A DNA stretch of 64,000 nt from Caenispirillum bisanense (GCA_945877815.1 CAMDWJ010000004.1:1-64000), one strand, 5' to 3'; positions 18,234 through 28,149 are shown, counted from the stretch's first letter. A program made the numbers and translations. Notes: a model not told the origin generated them from the letters alone.

Positions 18234-19286
18234 TCAGTTCGTGCCTTTATAGGTCGCGAGTGCCCAGTCCATGAATCGCTTCAGCCCGTCGTCGAGATCG
18301 ACCTTGGGTTCGAATTCTAGCTGGAGGCGCGCCTTGCGAATATCGGGGCTTCGCCGCATCGGTTCATCCGCCGGATAGCTGTCCGGATATTCGATCAAGT
18401 TATACGGGACGGCACGCCCGACGGCAGCACCCAGGGCTTCGACCAACCCAACCATTGAAATTTCCGGGCGCGGATTGCCAATATTATAGGTCTCGCCCGG
18501 AACACCTTTGAGAACTACGAGCAGAAACCCCACAAGCGCATCCGTGATGTAGCAGAACGTCCGGGTTTGGACTCCCGACCCATAAACGTTGAGCGGCTGC
18601 CCTGCCTTGATGCGACTCGCAAAGTTGGGAAGCACACGATAGTCGGCTTCGCCCATGCCCGGACCATAGACATTGAAAGGCCGGATGATCGTCGTCGCCG
18701 TGCCGAACTTCGTATGAAAAATATAGCTGAGCGTCTCGCCGACGCGCTTGCTTTCGTCGTAACAGGCGCGCGGGCCCTGGCTCGCCACATTGCCGCGATA
18801 GCTTTCCTGCATCGGAACATGCTTTGCGTCGGGATCGCCATAGATCTCTGACGACGAAAAGAACGTGAAGCGCGCGCCTTTGGCTTCCGCAAGCGTCAAC
18901 ATGTTGCGCGTGCCATTGATGGCAACGTCGAGGGTCTCAAGCGGATAGGCCCGGTAGTAAAACGGACTTGCAATGCCTGCTGCATGGATGACGTAGTCGA
19001 CGGGACCCGGATGGTCATAGGGCTGAATAACGTCGTGTGCGACGAAGCTCATATGATCGTGGTTCATCGGTGGCGCATGTCGCGACGTGATGAGGTTGTC
19101 GAGTGCGATGACCGTGACAGGCTTTTTCAACATGCCTTTGTTCAGACCGGCGAAGACTTCGACGAAGTAGCGCCCAAGAAACCCACGGCCGCCGGTGATC
19201 AATACCGTCTTGCCCGCAAAGAGCTGCGCACTATCGCCGAGGCGGGTAATGACCTCGCCAATATCGCTTGGAAGCATATCTTGCAT
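18234..19286 (-). CDS. NAD-dependent nucleotide-sugar epimerase/decarboxylase, UXS-like
   Basis: A 350-residue short-chain dehydrogenase with LITGGRGFLGRYFVEVF near residue 30, SSSEIYGDPD, the active-site YDESKRVGETL, and RPFNVYGPGM. The active-site context resembles UDP-glucuronate decarboxylase and dTDP-glucose 4,6-dehydratase relatives, so it may act on a UDP-uronate. Starting at ATG 19286 leaves two bases after the upstream stop (TGATCATG), a tight coupling; the longer frame would need a TTG. It precedes the Gfo/Idh oxidoreductase, and the pair likely acts in sequence on one sugar. The precise reaction is unresolved. Confidence 0.85.
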   Translation of the reverse strand: MQDMLPSDIGEVITRLGDSAQLFAGKTVLITGGRGFLGRYFVEVFAGLNKGMLKKPVTVIALDNLITSRHAPPMNHDHMSFVAHDVIQPYDHPGPVDYVIHAAGIASPFYYRAYPLETLDVAINGTRNMLTLAEAKGARFTFFSSSEIYGDPDAKHVPMQESYRGNVASQGPRACYDESKRVGETLSYIFHTKFGTATTIIRPFNVYGPGMGEADYRVLPNFASRIKAGQPLNVYGSGVQTRTFCYITDALVGFLLVVLKGVPGETYNIGNPRPEISMVGLVEALGAAVGRAVPYNLIEYPDSYPADEPMRRSPDIRKARLQLEFEPKVDLDDGLKRFMDWALATYKGTN

Positions 19287-19288
19287 GA

Positions 19289-20533
19289 TCAAACGATCCT
19301 CAATTCGGGCAAGGGAACGATAAAATGCCCCCCCTTATCCAGATATTCGCGATGATTGGCAATAATCGCATCGGCAAAGTTCCATGCGAGGACAACCATG
19401 TAATCCGGCCGTACGCCCGCGGATTTCGCCCAAGCGACGACCGGGACATGTTTGCCGGGGGTAAACAGACCTTGCTTCAAGGGGCTGTCGTCCACAATAT
19501 AATCAACAACGTCGCCGCCAAGCCCGAAGCGGTACATGAGAGTCGTCGCTTTTGCCGGGGCACCGAAAGCCGCTATGCGTTTCCCCTCGGATTTGAGCTT
19601 GCTCAGCAACTTTGTTAGTTCCTTGCCCAAGTGATCAATGCGGACCGAGAATTCCGTCCAGCTGGCAATCTGGTCAAGCCCGGCCGCATGCTCCGCCCCG
19701 ATCAACGCGGCAACCGAACCATCGGATTTCTGCGGACCGCCGGCACGTTGGACATAACCGCGGAGAGAACCGCCGTGTGTGTTGACGCGTCGCGCCGAAA
19801 ACAGATCAAGCCCGTGCGCGGCAAAGAACCGAACCAGGGGCGCTAGCGTGTGATAATCGAGATGCTCGTGGTAGATGGTATCGAACAGCACGTTCGCATG
19901 CACATCGGCCGCATAAGACACCTCAAACACGAAGACACCGTCGGGCGCCAACAGGTCGCGGATACAGTCGGCCAGACCCGCGAGGTCGTCCACATGGGCA
20001 AAAACATTATTGGCCGTTATAATCGCCGCCGGTCCTTTTTCGCTGAGGACGCGCCGGGCGATATCGGCGTCGAGGAATTCGGGCCAAGTCTCCAATCCAC
20101 GGGCGGTCGCCTCGGCGGCGATCTTTTGCGCAGGATCAACGCCCAGCACCGACATGCCGGCCGCCTTGAAAAATTGCAGCAGAGTTCCGTCGTTGGATCC
20201 GATGTCCATCGCCAGTGCTCCGATGGGTGGCGTGAACCGTGCAATGCAATCTTCCGCGTAGGCCTCAAAATGCCTTACGAAAGACGGCGACGTGCCCGAC
20301 ACATAAACGTAGTCCCGGAACAATATCTCGGGATCAACGACGTCAAGTAGCTGCAGATGCCCGCAAGATTCGCAAAAATAGACGTCGAGAGGATAACATG
20401 TCTGTGGCTCGTCCAGTTTATCGAACGAAACGAACGCGTTCGCCGGTGGGGTCGGCGGCAATTCGAGGACAAGCGCGAGGCGGGCGGCATCGCACAGACG
20501 ACAAGTCGTTCTATGATGGAAATCGCTACTCAC
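19289..20533 (-). CDS. NDP-sugar C-methyltransferase, TylCIII/NovU-like
   Basis: This protein of about 414 residues has three parts: an N-terminal zinc-binding domain with CRLC (Cys11, Cys14) and CESC (Cys54, Cys57), a SAM-binding domain (AMDIGSNDGTLLQFF), and a C-terminal domain beginning near IAAFGAPAKATTLMYRFG. This order is typical of C-3 methyltransferases that make branched deoxysugars on 4-keto nucleotide sugars. I chose GTG at 20533, four bases past the upstream stop. A TTG at 20581 would overlap the glycosyltransferase. It implies a branched or C-methylated sugar in the glycan. The family is well supported; the substrate is not known. Confidence 0.86.
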   Translation of the reverse strand: MSSDFHHRTTCRLCDAARLALVLELPPTPPANAFVSFDKLDEPQTCYPLDVYFCESCGHLQLLDVVDPEILFRDYVYVSGTSPSFVRHFEAYAEDCIARFTPPIGALAMDIGSNDGTLLQFFKAAGMSVLGVDPAQKIAAEATARGLETWPEFLDADIARRVLSEKGPAAIITANNVFAHVDDLAGLADCIRDLLAPDGVFVFEVSYAADVHANVLFDTIYHEHLDYHTLAPLVRFFAAHGLDLFSARRVNTHGGSLRGYVQRAGGPQKSDGSVAALIGAEHAAGLDQIASWTEFSVRIDHLGKELTKLLSKLKSEGKRIAAFGAPAKATTLMYRFGLGGDVVDYIVDDSPLKQGLFTPGKHVPVVAWAKSAGVRPDYMVVLAWNFADAIIANHREYLDKGGHFIVPLPELRIV

Positions 20534-20537
20534 GCAA

Positions 20538-21263
20538 TTACGCCCCAAAACGCTCGCGGAAGATACGAGCGACAACCGCAAAAACGTGATGCCATTTTAT
20601 CTTCTTGCCTTCGGCATAGCTTCGCCCGTGATAGGTGATCGGCGTTTCGTAGATCGTCGTGCTTCGAAGGACGGCTTTCGCCAAAATCTCCGCGTGCTGG
20701 TCCCATCCAAACGCACGCAACTTATGCGGATCGACCAGGGATCGACGATACAGAAGATAGCAGCTGTAGATGTCGGTAAAGGTGGTGTTATAGAGCATAT
20801 TGAAAAGCAAAGTGATGCAGTGGTTGGCCAGCTTGTGCCAGAAATAGTGAACCCGCGTATAGGCCGGCGCAATGAACCGGCTGCCGATGATGATATCGGC
20901 ATTGAATTTAGCAACCGGGAACAATAGGCCTCGATAATCTTTTGGATCGTACTCCAAGTCCGCATCCTGGAAGAGAACATAATCGCCGCTTGCCACCTTC
21001 AGACCGGCAATGACGGCAGCCCCCTTGCCTGCATTGCATTCCATCGTCACGAGGCGGGAATAGAGATGCGGATTTTTCTTGAGCAAGGCGCCCGTATCGT
21101 CGGTCGAACCGTCGTCGACCACAACCACCTCAAACGTGAAACCCTCAATACGCTGCTCGTTGACGATTCCCAGCAACGTGATGATGGTTGCCGACTCATT
21201 ATAAGCCGGCACGATAACGCTCACCGTCACAGCAGACGCATTAGGATTTGAATTAGGCATCAT
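20538..21263 (-). CDS. glycosyltransferase family 2, DPM1-like
   Basis: A 241-residue GT-A transferase with SVIVPAYNESATI, VVVVDDGSTDDTG, GKGAAVIAGLKVASGDYVLFQDADLEYDP and a GSRF segment. This organisation is that of dolichol/polyprenyl-phosphate mannosyl or glucosyl transferases without membrane spans. It would make a polyprenyl-phosphate-linked sugar that a GT-C membrane enzyme can use outside the cytoplasm, which suits the large multi-span proteins encoded nearby. The ATG at 21263 overlaps the stop of the upstream fusion gene (ATGA). The length is normal for the soluble form. Confidence 0.87.
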   Translation of the reverse strand: MMPNSNPNASAVTVSVIVPAYNESATIITLLGIVNEQRIEGFTFEVVVVDDGSTDDTGALLKKNPHLYSRLVTMECNAGKGAAVIAGLKVASGDYVLFQDADLEYDPKDYRGLLFPVAKFNADIIIGSRFIAPAYTRVHYFWHKLANHCITLLFNMLYNTTFTDIYSCYLLYRRSLVDPHKLRAFGWDQHAEILAKAVLRSTTIYETPITYHGRSYAEGKKIKWHHVFAVVARIFRERFGA

Positions 21264-23440
21264 GCGGCAGAGTTCGAGTCGCGGGTCACCCTCTTTGCCG
21301 GCGCTTGCGCCCCCATGGACGACGAGGGGAAGAAAAAGTTACGGGCGATCTTCGCCCATGACTTGCCGTCATAAAGCATGTTCATGGGCGGGGCGCACAT
21401 CCATTCACAATTGCATTTGGTATCGACAATCTCGGTGCGGTGAATGGCATCGATATCGATCGCGCGCTTCATACGATAATAGTCGAAGTCGTGATCTCGG
21501 ATATTGGCCATCGGGCGAGCCGCCAAGACTTCGCATGGGGCGAACGTGCCGTCGTCGTACAGGGTCACGAACTTTTGCGTGGCGACACAAGGCCGGATAA
21601 ATTCCTTAAATTTCTTGATCCGGCGCGTATCTTCGTAGGTCACCGATTGCAGCGCCCTGACCGCGCGCGCCCACAGACCGTCGGGCTTGCGCGCCAGTTC
21701 TTCCGCATCGTTGCGGCTGATAAAATCGACGAAATCGTCTGCGAGATGCGCATTGTCGTCGGAGATCAAAACGCCGTCCTGGCGAAACAGGTAGAAAAAA
21801 TGTTGATCGAAATCGATCTCCTTGCGCATGAACGAGCGGATTGAATCGACCTTGTCGAGATTAAATGTATCGTAGGGCGTATTCACCTGAACCCGCAGAT
21901 TCGGGTAGTAGCGCCGCAGCGTGGAGAGCGCTCGGCCGGTTGCTAGCATTGCCTCGAAGCCGCCGGAGATCTTGCGCGACTTGTCGTGATCGCCATGCAG
22001 AGAATCGACGCTGAACTGAATTGTCAGGAACAGGCGAGGGCATCGCACCAGAATGTCGCGCACACCTTCGACGACACGTTTCGTCAAGGCACCATTGGTC
22101 GGAATCGTAACCCAACGCGTGTGGCAATTCTTGTAGAAGGCTTCGATGACCTCGGCCACGTCGAGGCGCGCAAACGGTTCGCCGCCGGACATCGTAAGAT
22201 ACGGGAGACGTTGGAAATTCGTCGTCAGCTTACGTACTTCATCGAGACTCAGTTCGACTTTCTGCCGTTCGCGCCAATTGACCACGTTTTCCAGATTGAA
22301 GCAGAACGAACAGCGCGCATTGCATTTCGATGTGACAAAATAGAAAAGCTTCGAAATGCGTCCGGGCCGCCAGAAATGAAGGACGGATAAAACGACATCG
22401 ACCAATTGACCTACGCGCTCGGCGAACCAGATACCGAACCCGCGAAAGGTGCCGAGCACCCAGCAGGCGCTACGTAGGCTCAGCAGGACCCGGATACCCA
22501 GATTTTCAGCAAGTGCAATACTGCGGCCGTAGGGCGCGTTTTTATTCGCGCGGATATAGACGAAGAATTTGGCGGCGAGGTTGAAGTGAAGCACTCCGGC
22601 AACCACGGCACCGCCGATAAATGGGGCGGCAACAGACGGTACGGCGAACGCTGCAATCAACAGAAGCGGAACGGCCCAAAGCGCCACGGTCGACCAGAAC
22701 AGCCGCCAGCCACCGAAAAAGCCGAACACGTTGTCTTGACCGACCAAACCATGGCATCGGCCGATCACGCGTGTCGTCGCCCGCGTGATATTGCGCCGGA
22801 TAAACTGCGGAAGGTCGTTCTTCGGCTGATGATAAACGATGAGATCGGGATCGAAGAGGGTCGGGCTCATGGCTCGTATTTCGTTTGCAACAACGGTGTC
22901 TTCGGTGGATGCCACACGCGCGAAATGAATCAATTCACGGCCCGAGCGCGCGGCGTCCCAAATCTGCTTGCGGACGGCCATGTTTCCGCCCGTCAGCGCA
23001 CTCGAATGCGGCATACTGGAAAAAAAATCGTGACCGAATTCTTCCTCGAGTTTTCCGAACAGCGCAACAAGCGTCGGTGCCTCGCGATGGACATATCGCC
23101 CTCCGACCGCACCGAGCTTGGGATCGGCCTCAAAATGTCCGCTCAGGCGTTCGATCCATTCGGGCTGAGGGACACAATCGGAATCGGTGAACGCGATGAT
23201 ATCGCCCTTGGCCGCGCGCACGCCATCGACGCGCGCGATGCCGGCGCCGCCCTGCTGTGCTCGCCCGACGACCCGCACCCCGGCAAATGACCGCGCGACA
23301 TCGCCAGAACCATCGGTTGAACCATCATCGACGACAATAACCTCATACGGAGCAACCGTCTGGCATGCCAAAGCCGCCAGCGTCGCACCCAGCGAAGTTG
23401 CCGAATTGAACGTAGGTATAACGACAGAAATTTTGGTCAT
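21260..23440 (-). CDS. fusion: GT2 glycosyltransferase + membrane region + radical SAM domain
   Basis: A 726-residue protein with two unrelated enzymatic halves. Residues 1 to about 230 form a GT2 domain (KISVVIPTFNSATSL, VIVVDDGSTDGSG, FTDSDCVPQPEW, TGGNMAVRKQIWD). About 245-300 is hydrophobic and probably membrane-associated. From about 365 onward is a radical SAM domain with the cluster motif Cys373-x3-Cys377-x2-Cys380 (CNARCSFC) and MSGGEPF. A cysteine-rich SPASM-like tail follows (CVATQKF, FAPCEV, CNCEWMCAPP). No stop or frame change lies between the halves. Start ATG 23440 begins directly at the GT2 domain; a double ATG at 23476-23479 adds 12-13 residues. Its function is unknown; it could add and then chemically modify a sugar. 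Confidence 0.85.
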   Translation of the reverse strand: MTKISVVIPTFNSATSLGATLAALACQTVAPYEVIVVDDGSTDGSGDVARSFAGVRVVGRAQQGGAGIARVDGVRAAKGDIIAFTDSDCVPQPEWIERLSGHFEADPKLGAVGGRYVHREAPTLVALFGKLEEEFGHDFFSSMPHSSALTGGNMAVRKQIWDAARSGRELIHFARVASTEDTVVANEIRAMSPTLFDPDLIVYHQPKNDLPQFIRRNITRATTRVIGRCHGLVGQDNVFGFFGGWRLFWSTVALWAVPLLLIAAFAVPSVAAPFIGGAVVAGVLHFNLAAKFFVYIRANKNAPYGRSIALAENLGIRVLLSLRSACWVLGTFRGFGIWFAERVGQLVDVVLSVLHFWRPGRISKLFYFVTSKCNARCSFCFNLENVVNWRERQKVELSLDEVRKLTTNFQRLPYLTMSGGEPFARLDVAEVIEAFYKNCHTRWVTIPTNGALTKRVVEGVRDILVRCPRLFLTIQFSVDSLHGDHDKSRKISGGFEAMLATGRALSTLRRYYPNLRVQVNTPYDTFNLDKVDSIRSFMRKEIDFDQHFFYLFRQDGVLISDDNAHLADDFVDFISRNDAEELARKPDGLWARAVRALQSVTYEDTRRIKKFKEFIRPCVATQKFVTLYDDGTFAPCEVLAARPMANIRDHDFDYYRMKRAIDIDAIHRTEIVDTKCNCEWMCAPPMNMLYDGKSWAKIARNFFFPSSSMGAQAPAKRVTRDSNSAA

Positions 23441-23548
23441 GATGAGTTCAGGTGCCGCGCCAGTTGCATCCAACATCATAGGGGGCGGTCGAGCGAGACC
23501 TTATTAACAGGTGGGTTGCCGAACACAAGCGACTTTGGCCCCTAACCG

Positions 23549-25474
23549 TCAATTCATGGCGGGGCATAGCGGTCTCACGACGTTGTAGATCACCAGAGGC
23601 GTTTCATTCGCCGCCGGCATGCGCAACGTGCGCGACCCCATCCGCAGAGACCGAAAATCCTGGATCGGCCGCAAACATCCGATTTCGGTCAACCGTATGG
23701 ACAATATCGACAAGGTGCTTGGATCCGGGTCGGCCAAATCGGGCTCAGCGAGCGCAACTACATGTGTTATGCCCTGAATTTTGATCTGCTGGGCAAATTT
23801 TATAAGGTCTTGATTATGGATCTGCAAATCTACAGCCGCTTGCTTGTAAGGTTGTGCAATAAATATTGGAGTATTGACCAAATAATTGTACCATCTAAAT
23901 TCGGTAATTACTTTTGAGTTCTGATCGAGATGTTTATTGATCCATGCGATTGGTTCGTAAAATGGGACCATTTGTGCGTAATACGCCTCGCGCGACTGCC
24001 CAGACATTAAATGCCGCGCCGAGCCAATAGTGAAGAGAGCATGCCCGGCCAGTTGGATCGCCACAGTCAACACGGCCGCTAGAACCACCGCAGGGCTGGC
24101 CCGGCGGGGCACCGCCCAACGCTCGGCTGCCACAACGCAAGCGATCAGGACAAGCGGCAGGACGGGGAGAAGGTGCCGGATCCGTTGAGATATGCCGCTG
24201 AAGAACCAAAGGACATAAAACAACCCGGCGATCGCCAAGTAGATCGACGCGTCGCTCGAGCGAATAGAACCACGGCGGAGCCACAGGCCCGCAAGCGCGA
24301 ACGGCCCGATCAGCAGCAGCAACGGCCCGAACCCGGTTCGCCCCGATTCAAAGATCGGCAAGCCGTTGATGGTCGCCTTGAGCGGATAGGCGACGAGCCA
24401 GAACAACGATGCGGGCACTCCCGTCTCGTATTGAAAGATCGACTTGAATGCCGCTTGGCTTTCATGAGTCCATATCCCGACTTGAGGCCGTCCAAGAAGA
24501 ACGAATAGCGCGGGGAAAAACGGATCGCCTGTGTGGATCCAATTCCATGCGTACCATTGAAACCCCGCTAACAGTGCGCAGCCGCCGAAAACCGTGCCGC
24601 GCATGAACCAACGACGATCGAACAGAACGATCAGTCCAGCCGCCGCGACAAGCGCGAGGCCAAAATATTTCCCGGCGGCGCAAAATCCGGAACACAGACC
24701 CGCCACCGCGATCAATGCGAGATCAGCACGAGTCCCCCTGACCTTGTTGGCGAGCGCGATGGCGATCGCAGCACCCACGGCGAACAGCGCTGCGCGCATT
24801 TCGACTTGACCCGACCCCGCCCCATAGACGACGGCTGGAGTCGTGGCAAAAATCAATGCGATCGTCAGCGACCAAGGCCGATCCAATAATCGCCGCGCGG
24901 CGCCATAGACCAGCGCCACGGCAAACCAGCCGCTCACGAACACCCAAAGAGTCATCGCCCGTTCGCCGCCCAATGCGAACGCGGGAAGATATGTAAGCTG
25001 AACCAGCAGCGGAACGGCGCCATCGACCGCGACGGGAACAAAATCGATGCCGCCGTTTGCGACGAACATTTTCGGGATCGCAAAATGGTAGGTGAGCGAG
25101 TCCGCATCAGCCGGCGGAGTCAGCCCTTCGATAAAATCGAAGACGATCGCCACAAGTAGGACCGCGACAATCGCGATCTCGATATGCGACAACGATGCGC
25201 GATCGGCGGGCGGAGAGACTGGCCCAAACGCTGGCAAGGTTGCCAGCCCAGCGCAACCGGCCAACATCAACACGATGAGAGGCACTGTCCCGAGCCAACC
25301 AACGACGCCCATCGGAAAAAGCAACCAACCCAAGATACCCGAGCCTATCGCGAAGGCGATGACGGAGGCGCGATCAAGCGGCAAAACACGATGCAGGCTC
25401 ATGGCACGAAGCAACGCCGCGCCGTATCCGATACAGGCGAACACCTGAACAACGACAACCAGCAGGGCAGTCAT
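23549..25474 (-). CDS. large multi-span membrane protein, GT-C-like
   Basis: A 641-residue inner-membrane protein with roughly a dozen hydrophobic spans. After the first spans lies a loop with TPPADADSLTYH near residue 122, placed like the catalytic acidic loop of GT-C glycosyltransferases. A QRIRHLLPVLPL segment follows near residue 430, then a soluble C-terminal tail. The protein encoded at 29816-31786 on the other strand has matching segments. It may transfer a sugar from a polyprenyl phosphate donor in the periplasm, which is inference only. The ATG at 25474 overlaps the upstream GT2 stop (ATGA); the longer open frame upstream is antisense noise. Confidence 0.75.
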   Translation of the reverse strand: MTALLVVVVQVFACIGYGAALLRAMSLHRVLPLDRASVIAFAIGSGILGWLLFPMGVVGWLGTVPLIVLMLAGCAGLATLPAFGPVSPPADRASLSHIEIAIVAVLLVAIVFDFIEGLTPPADADSLTYHFAIPKMFVANGGIDFVPVAVDGAVPLLVQLTYLPAFALGGERAMTLWVFVSGWFAVALVYGAARRLLDRPWSLTIALIFATTPAVVYGAGSGQVEMRAALFAVGAAIAIALANKVRGTRADLALIAVAGLCSGFCAAGKYFGLALVAAAGLIVLFDRRWFMRGTVFGGCALLAGFQWYAWNWIHTGDPFFPALFVLLGRPQVGIWTHESQAAFKSIFQYETGVPASLFWLVAYPLKATINGLPIFESGRTGFGPLLLLIGPFALAGLWLRRGSIRSSDASIYLAIAGLFYVLWFFSGISQRIRHLLPVLPLVLIACVVAAERWAVPRRASPAVVLAAVLTVAIQLAGHALFTIGSARHLMSGQSREAYYAQMVPFYEPIAWINKHLDQNSKVITEFRWYNYLVNTPIFIAQPYKQAAVDLQIHNQDLIKFAQQIKIQGITHVVALAEPDLADPDPSTLSILSIRLTEIGCLRPIQDFRSLRMGSRTLRMPAANETPLVIYNVVRPLCPAMN

Positions 25475-26484
25475 GAAGGCGACAAGACGTTTATGATGGG
25501 GGCGACAAGATCGCGAAATTGATAGAGATAGGCCACCATCGCAATACACACCCAAATCAGACCGACAACCAACCAGCTCGGAATCGTCGCCCGACAAGTA
25601 AGTATCGTCGCACGCGCGAATGTGAACGGGAAGCGAAGCACAGTGGACACAACATCAGCGAACTGGCCTCGGCCCCAATGGGCCCTAACCGCCTCTACGT
25701 GGACTGCGGCGATGCGAAACCATAGCCCCCGCAACGGCGAGGCCCCATGCCGCGCCAATGACGGCGCGTGACGAATAGCGATTTCCATCGTGCTATCGAG
25801 CCGTCTGCGGGTATGGCTCGTAATACTGCCACCGACGATGTGAAAACGCGTTAGTGGCGTTTCGAAGACCGCAAATCGCGCCTCGGCACGATCCAGGAGC
25901 CGCAGCCACAAATCGAAATCCTGTCCGGTCCCCAACGTTTCGTCGAAACCGCCAACCTGCATGACCGCATCGCGGCGGGCGACCACCGAACTCGTCCCGA
26001 GAAAGCCGCGCCGATACAATCCGTCATATAGGCGAGGATGCGCCGCGTGGAACCGTCGGGTGCAATCGAGATAGGTTTCGGTTTTGCCATCGACGATCCA
26101 ACCGTTGTGGCCGATCAAAACGAAGTCGTCACCAACCAACCAGGACATGCAATTGGCTAGTTTTTCCGGCAACCATTCATCGTCAGCATCGAGAAAGGCA
26201 ACGTATTCGCTGCGAGCTTCGGCGAGAGCGCGATTGCGGGCGGCGCCGGCACCCAAGTTGGATTGCCGCACCACGCGGATCGAGATGCCTTCGATTTTCC
26301 GCGCGACCTGCTCGGCCACATCGGGCGTTCCATCCGTCGATCCATCGTCGACAACGATCACGTCGTGCGGGCGAAGGGTCTGGCCGGCAATACTGCGCAG
26401 AGCCCGGCTAATCGTCGCCGAAGCATTGAACGCCGGTATTATCACGCTTACCGGGGCGAGCGGATCGTGATCGTCGATTGCCAT
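25471..26484 (-). CDS. glycosyltransferase family 2
   Basis: A 337-residue GT2 protein with VSVIIPAFNASATISRAL, DVIVVDDGSTDGT, GAGAARNRALAEARSEYVAF, LDADDEWLP at the metal-binding position and GTGQDFDLWLRL. A C-terminal hydrophobic segment near residues 305-325 may anchor it to the inner membrane. The ATG at 26484 lies inside the tail of the upstream heparinase-like gene (37-base overlap). The N-terminus begins only about ten residues before the conserved motif, so this start is reasonable. It probably acts in the same glycan-assembly unit as kdsB. Donor and acceptor are unknown. Confidence 0.88.
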   Translation of the reverse strand: MAIDDHDPLAPVSVIIPAFNASATISRALRSIAGQTLRPHDVIVVDDGSTDGTPDVAEQVARKIEGISIRVVRQSNLGAGAARNRALAEARSEYVAFLDADDEWLPEKLANCMSWLVGDDFVLIGHNGWIVDGKTETYLDCTRRFHAAHPRLYDGLYRRGFLGTSSVVARRDAVMQVGGFDETLGTGQDFDLWLRLLDRAEARFAVFETPLTRFHIVGGSITSHTRRRLDSTMEIAIRHAPSLARHGASPLRGLWFRIAAVHVEAVRAHWGRGQFADVVSTVLRFPFTFARATILTCRATIPSWLVVGLIWVCIAMVAYLYQFRDLVAPIINVLSPS

Positions 26485-28145
26485 GGCAAAGCGGCTTCAG
26501 TGTTGATTTTGATGGATGTCGCAGGTTCGGATCGACCGTAGGCCGTCCATCGGCGCGAGGGGCGGATAGTGACATGTCCATCGACCGCGACGGCATGCCC
26601 CCCGATGGCGAGACCATCCGAAGTTGTAGCGACGGGAAGTGTCGTCTGCAGATATCGGGTAATGGAGTGGCGTCCGTGCCCTTCGATTCGATCGACGATC
26701 GAGAACATATCCGATGATGCTGTCCAAGTTCGACGCCATTGGCCGACGTATGTCACACCCGGAAAAGCTGGGACTTCAACGGACGCGCTTTGCGCCGACC
26801 AAGTTCGATACGGCGGCGCCACAATCTTCGAACGGAACGCGTCGGCATAATACGGCCGATTGATCGGATATGCCGCCCGGCCGTCGACCGTGAGCGTGGC
26901 ATGACTCGACGCAGCAACAGCGTCGCTACCCGACTCTTCATAGCTTCCCCGGCCGAGATCGCAGATCACGGGAACAGTCCCATGATGCAGTTCGAAGCCG
27001 CCAAAATCGTAATGCGCGTGGCCCGGCATCGGATGCCATCCATTGGGCGCCGCATAGGCAAGCATCGCCCAGCGATCGGATTCGATCCGCATCCAGCCAT
27101 CCTCTGCCAAACGATCGAGCGGAATATCGAAAAGTCCGGACAGCGCTTTCATTGCGCTGACGTCAGGCTCGCGAAGGCTCGCCAGCCAACCGTCGGATGT
27201 ATCGCGCGTGAGTCCGGTGAGATACTCGGGTTTGCAGTCCGGCGAGATGTCGCCGATGAATGGGAAGCCGCCGGGGAGGTTCAGATGACGCGCCGCCGCC
27301 AAAGCAAGTGCCGCAATAGATTCAAACCGCGATGCGGATGCCCGCCCATGCCGATGCGAAAACAACCAAGCTTCAAGATACCAACGCGTAACCAGCAGAT
27401 GATAGTGGCTGGATCCTTCGCGCAGCAGGCCGGACGCGGTGAAAAGCCGGCCAGCCTCCTCGAGAAGGATGCGTTCGCCGATCTCGACCCAATCAGCATA
27501 GCCCAGCCACAGACCACCCAGAAACAACCCACGGCCGTTGTTGGCGAGGTGATTGCCGGTCCCCTCCGTGCCAAAATATTCGAGCCGATCGTAAATCGCG
27601 CCGCCGTGCGCGCCTAAGATATGGAGGGTTTCCTCGCGCAGTCCGGGTAAGCCGTACTGCGCGGCAAAATACAGCAGATTGATGAGACGTTCAGCCGCGG
27701 TGTAGGGATGCCAGGCCCAACCCGCGCGGTCTGCGCCGTATCGCCGCATCCATGCCACCCAAATCTCGCCGACCCACGCCGGATCACACGCCGGCCCAAG
27801 CCCCGAAATCCAAGCGAAGCGATGCATAGCCAACAGACTTTCGCGATCGTCGTAGGTTCCCGCGACCAAAGCATCCGCTTCGCCCGGCCGAAGCCTAATC
27901 CTAAAACCAGCGAGATCGAGTTCGACAGATGCACTCGGCGCATCGGAAATCAAATCGCCCGAAGGCACCCTGGCGATCCGACGATTTTCGATGACGTACC
28001 CCGCTAAGTACGGCGGCCGGGCAAGGAGCGGCCCGCGCCCGATCGGCGAACGACCGGTTAGAATGCGTTGCATCATCCATCGCCGAAGCACCGGGTCTTC
28101 GACGACATGCGCAAATTTTCTCGAAAGGCCGGAAAGTAGATTCAC
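26448..28145 (-). CDS. heparinase II/III-like protein
   Basis: A 565-residue protein with the two-part layout of the heparinase II/III family: an N-terminal alpha/alpha toroid (WVAWMRRYGADRAGWAWHPYTAAERL, TGNHLANNGRGLFLGGLWLG) and a C-terminal beta-sandwich (GHAHYDFGGFELHHG near residue 375, SHATLTVDGRAAYPIN). No signal peptide is visible, so it may work in the cytoplasm. Family members are lyases of uronate-containing polysaccharides, and related proteins are often encoded in glycan synthesis loci with unclear roles. The start is GTG at 28145, four bases after the HAD gene stop. It may edit or trim the product. Confidence 0.85.
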   Translation of the reverse strand: MNLLSGLSRKFAHVVEDPVLRRWMMQRILTGRSPIGRGPLLARPPYLAGYVIENRRIARVPSGDLISDAPSASVELDLAGFRIRLRPGEADALVAGTYDDRESLLAMHRFAWISGLGPACDPAWVGEIWVAWMRRYGADRAGWAWHPYTAAERLINLLYFAAQYGLPGLREETLHILGAHGGAIYDRLEYFGTEGTGNHLANNGRGLFLGGLWLGYADWVEIGERILLEEAGRLFTASGLLREGSSHYHLLVTRWYLEAWLFSHRHGRASASRFESIAALALAAARHLNLPGGFPFIGDISPDCKPEYLTGLTRDTSDGWLASLREPDVSAMKALSGLFDIPLDRLAEDGWMRIESDRWAMLAYAAPNGWHPMPGHAHYDFGGFELHHGTVPVICDLGRGSYEESGSDAVAASSHATLTVDGRAAYPINRPYYADAFRSKIVAPPYRTWSAQSASVEVPAFPGVTYVGQWRRTWTASSDMFSIVDRIEGHGRHSITRYLQTTLPVATTSDGLAIGGHAVAVDGHVTIRPSRRWTAYGRSEPATSIKINTEAALPWQSTITIRSPR

Positions 28146-28149
28146 GCGC

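Noticed and set aside
26448-26484. 37-base overlap of the heparinase-like and GT2 genes as a possible frameshift
   Set aside because: Both proteins have complete motifs and natural ends; overlaps of this size occur between co-translated genes.
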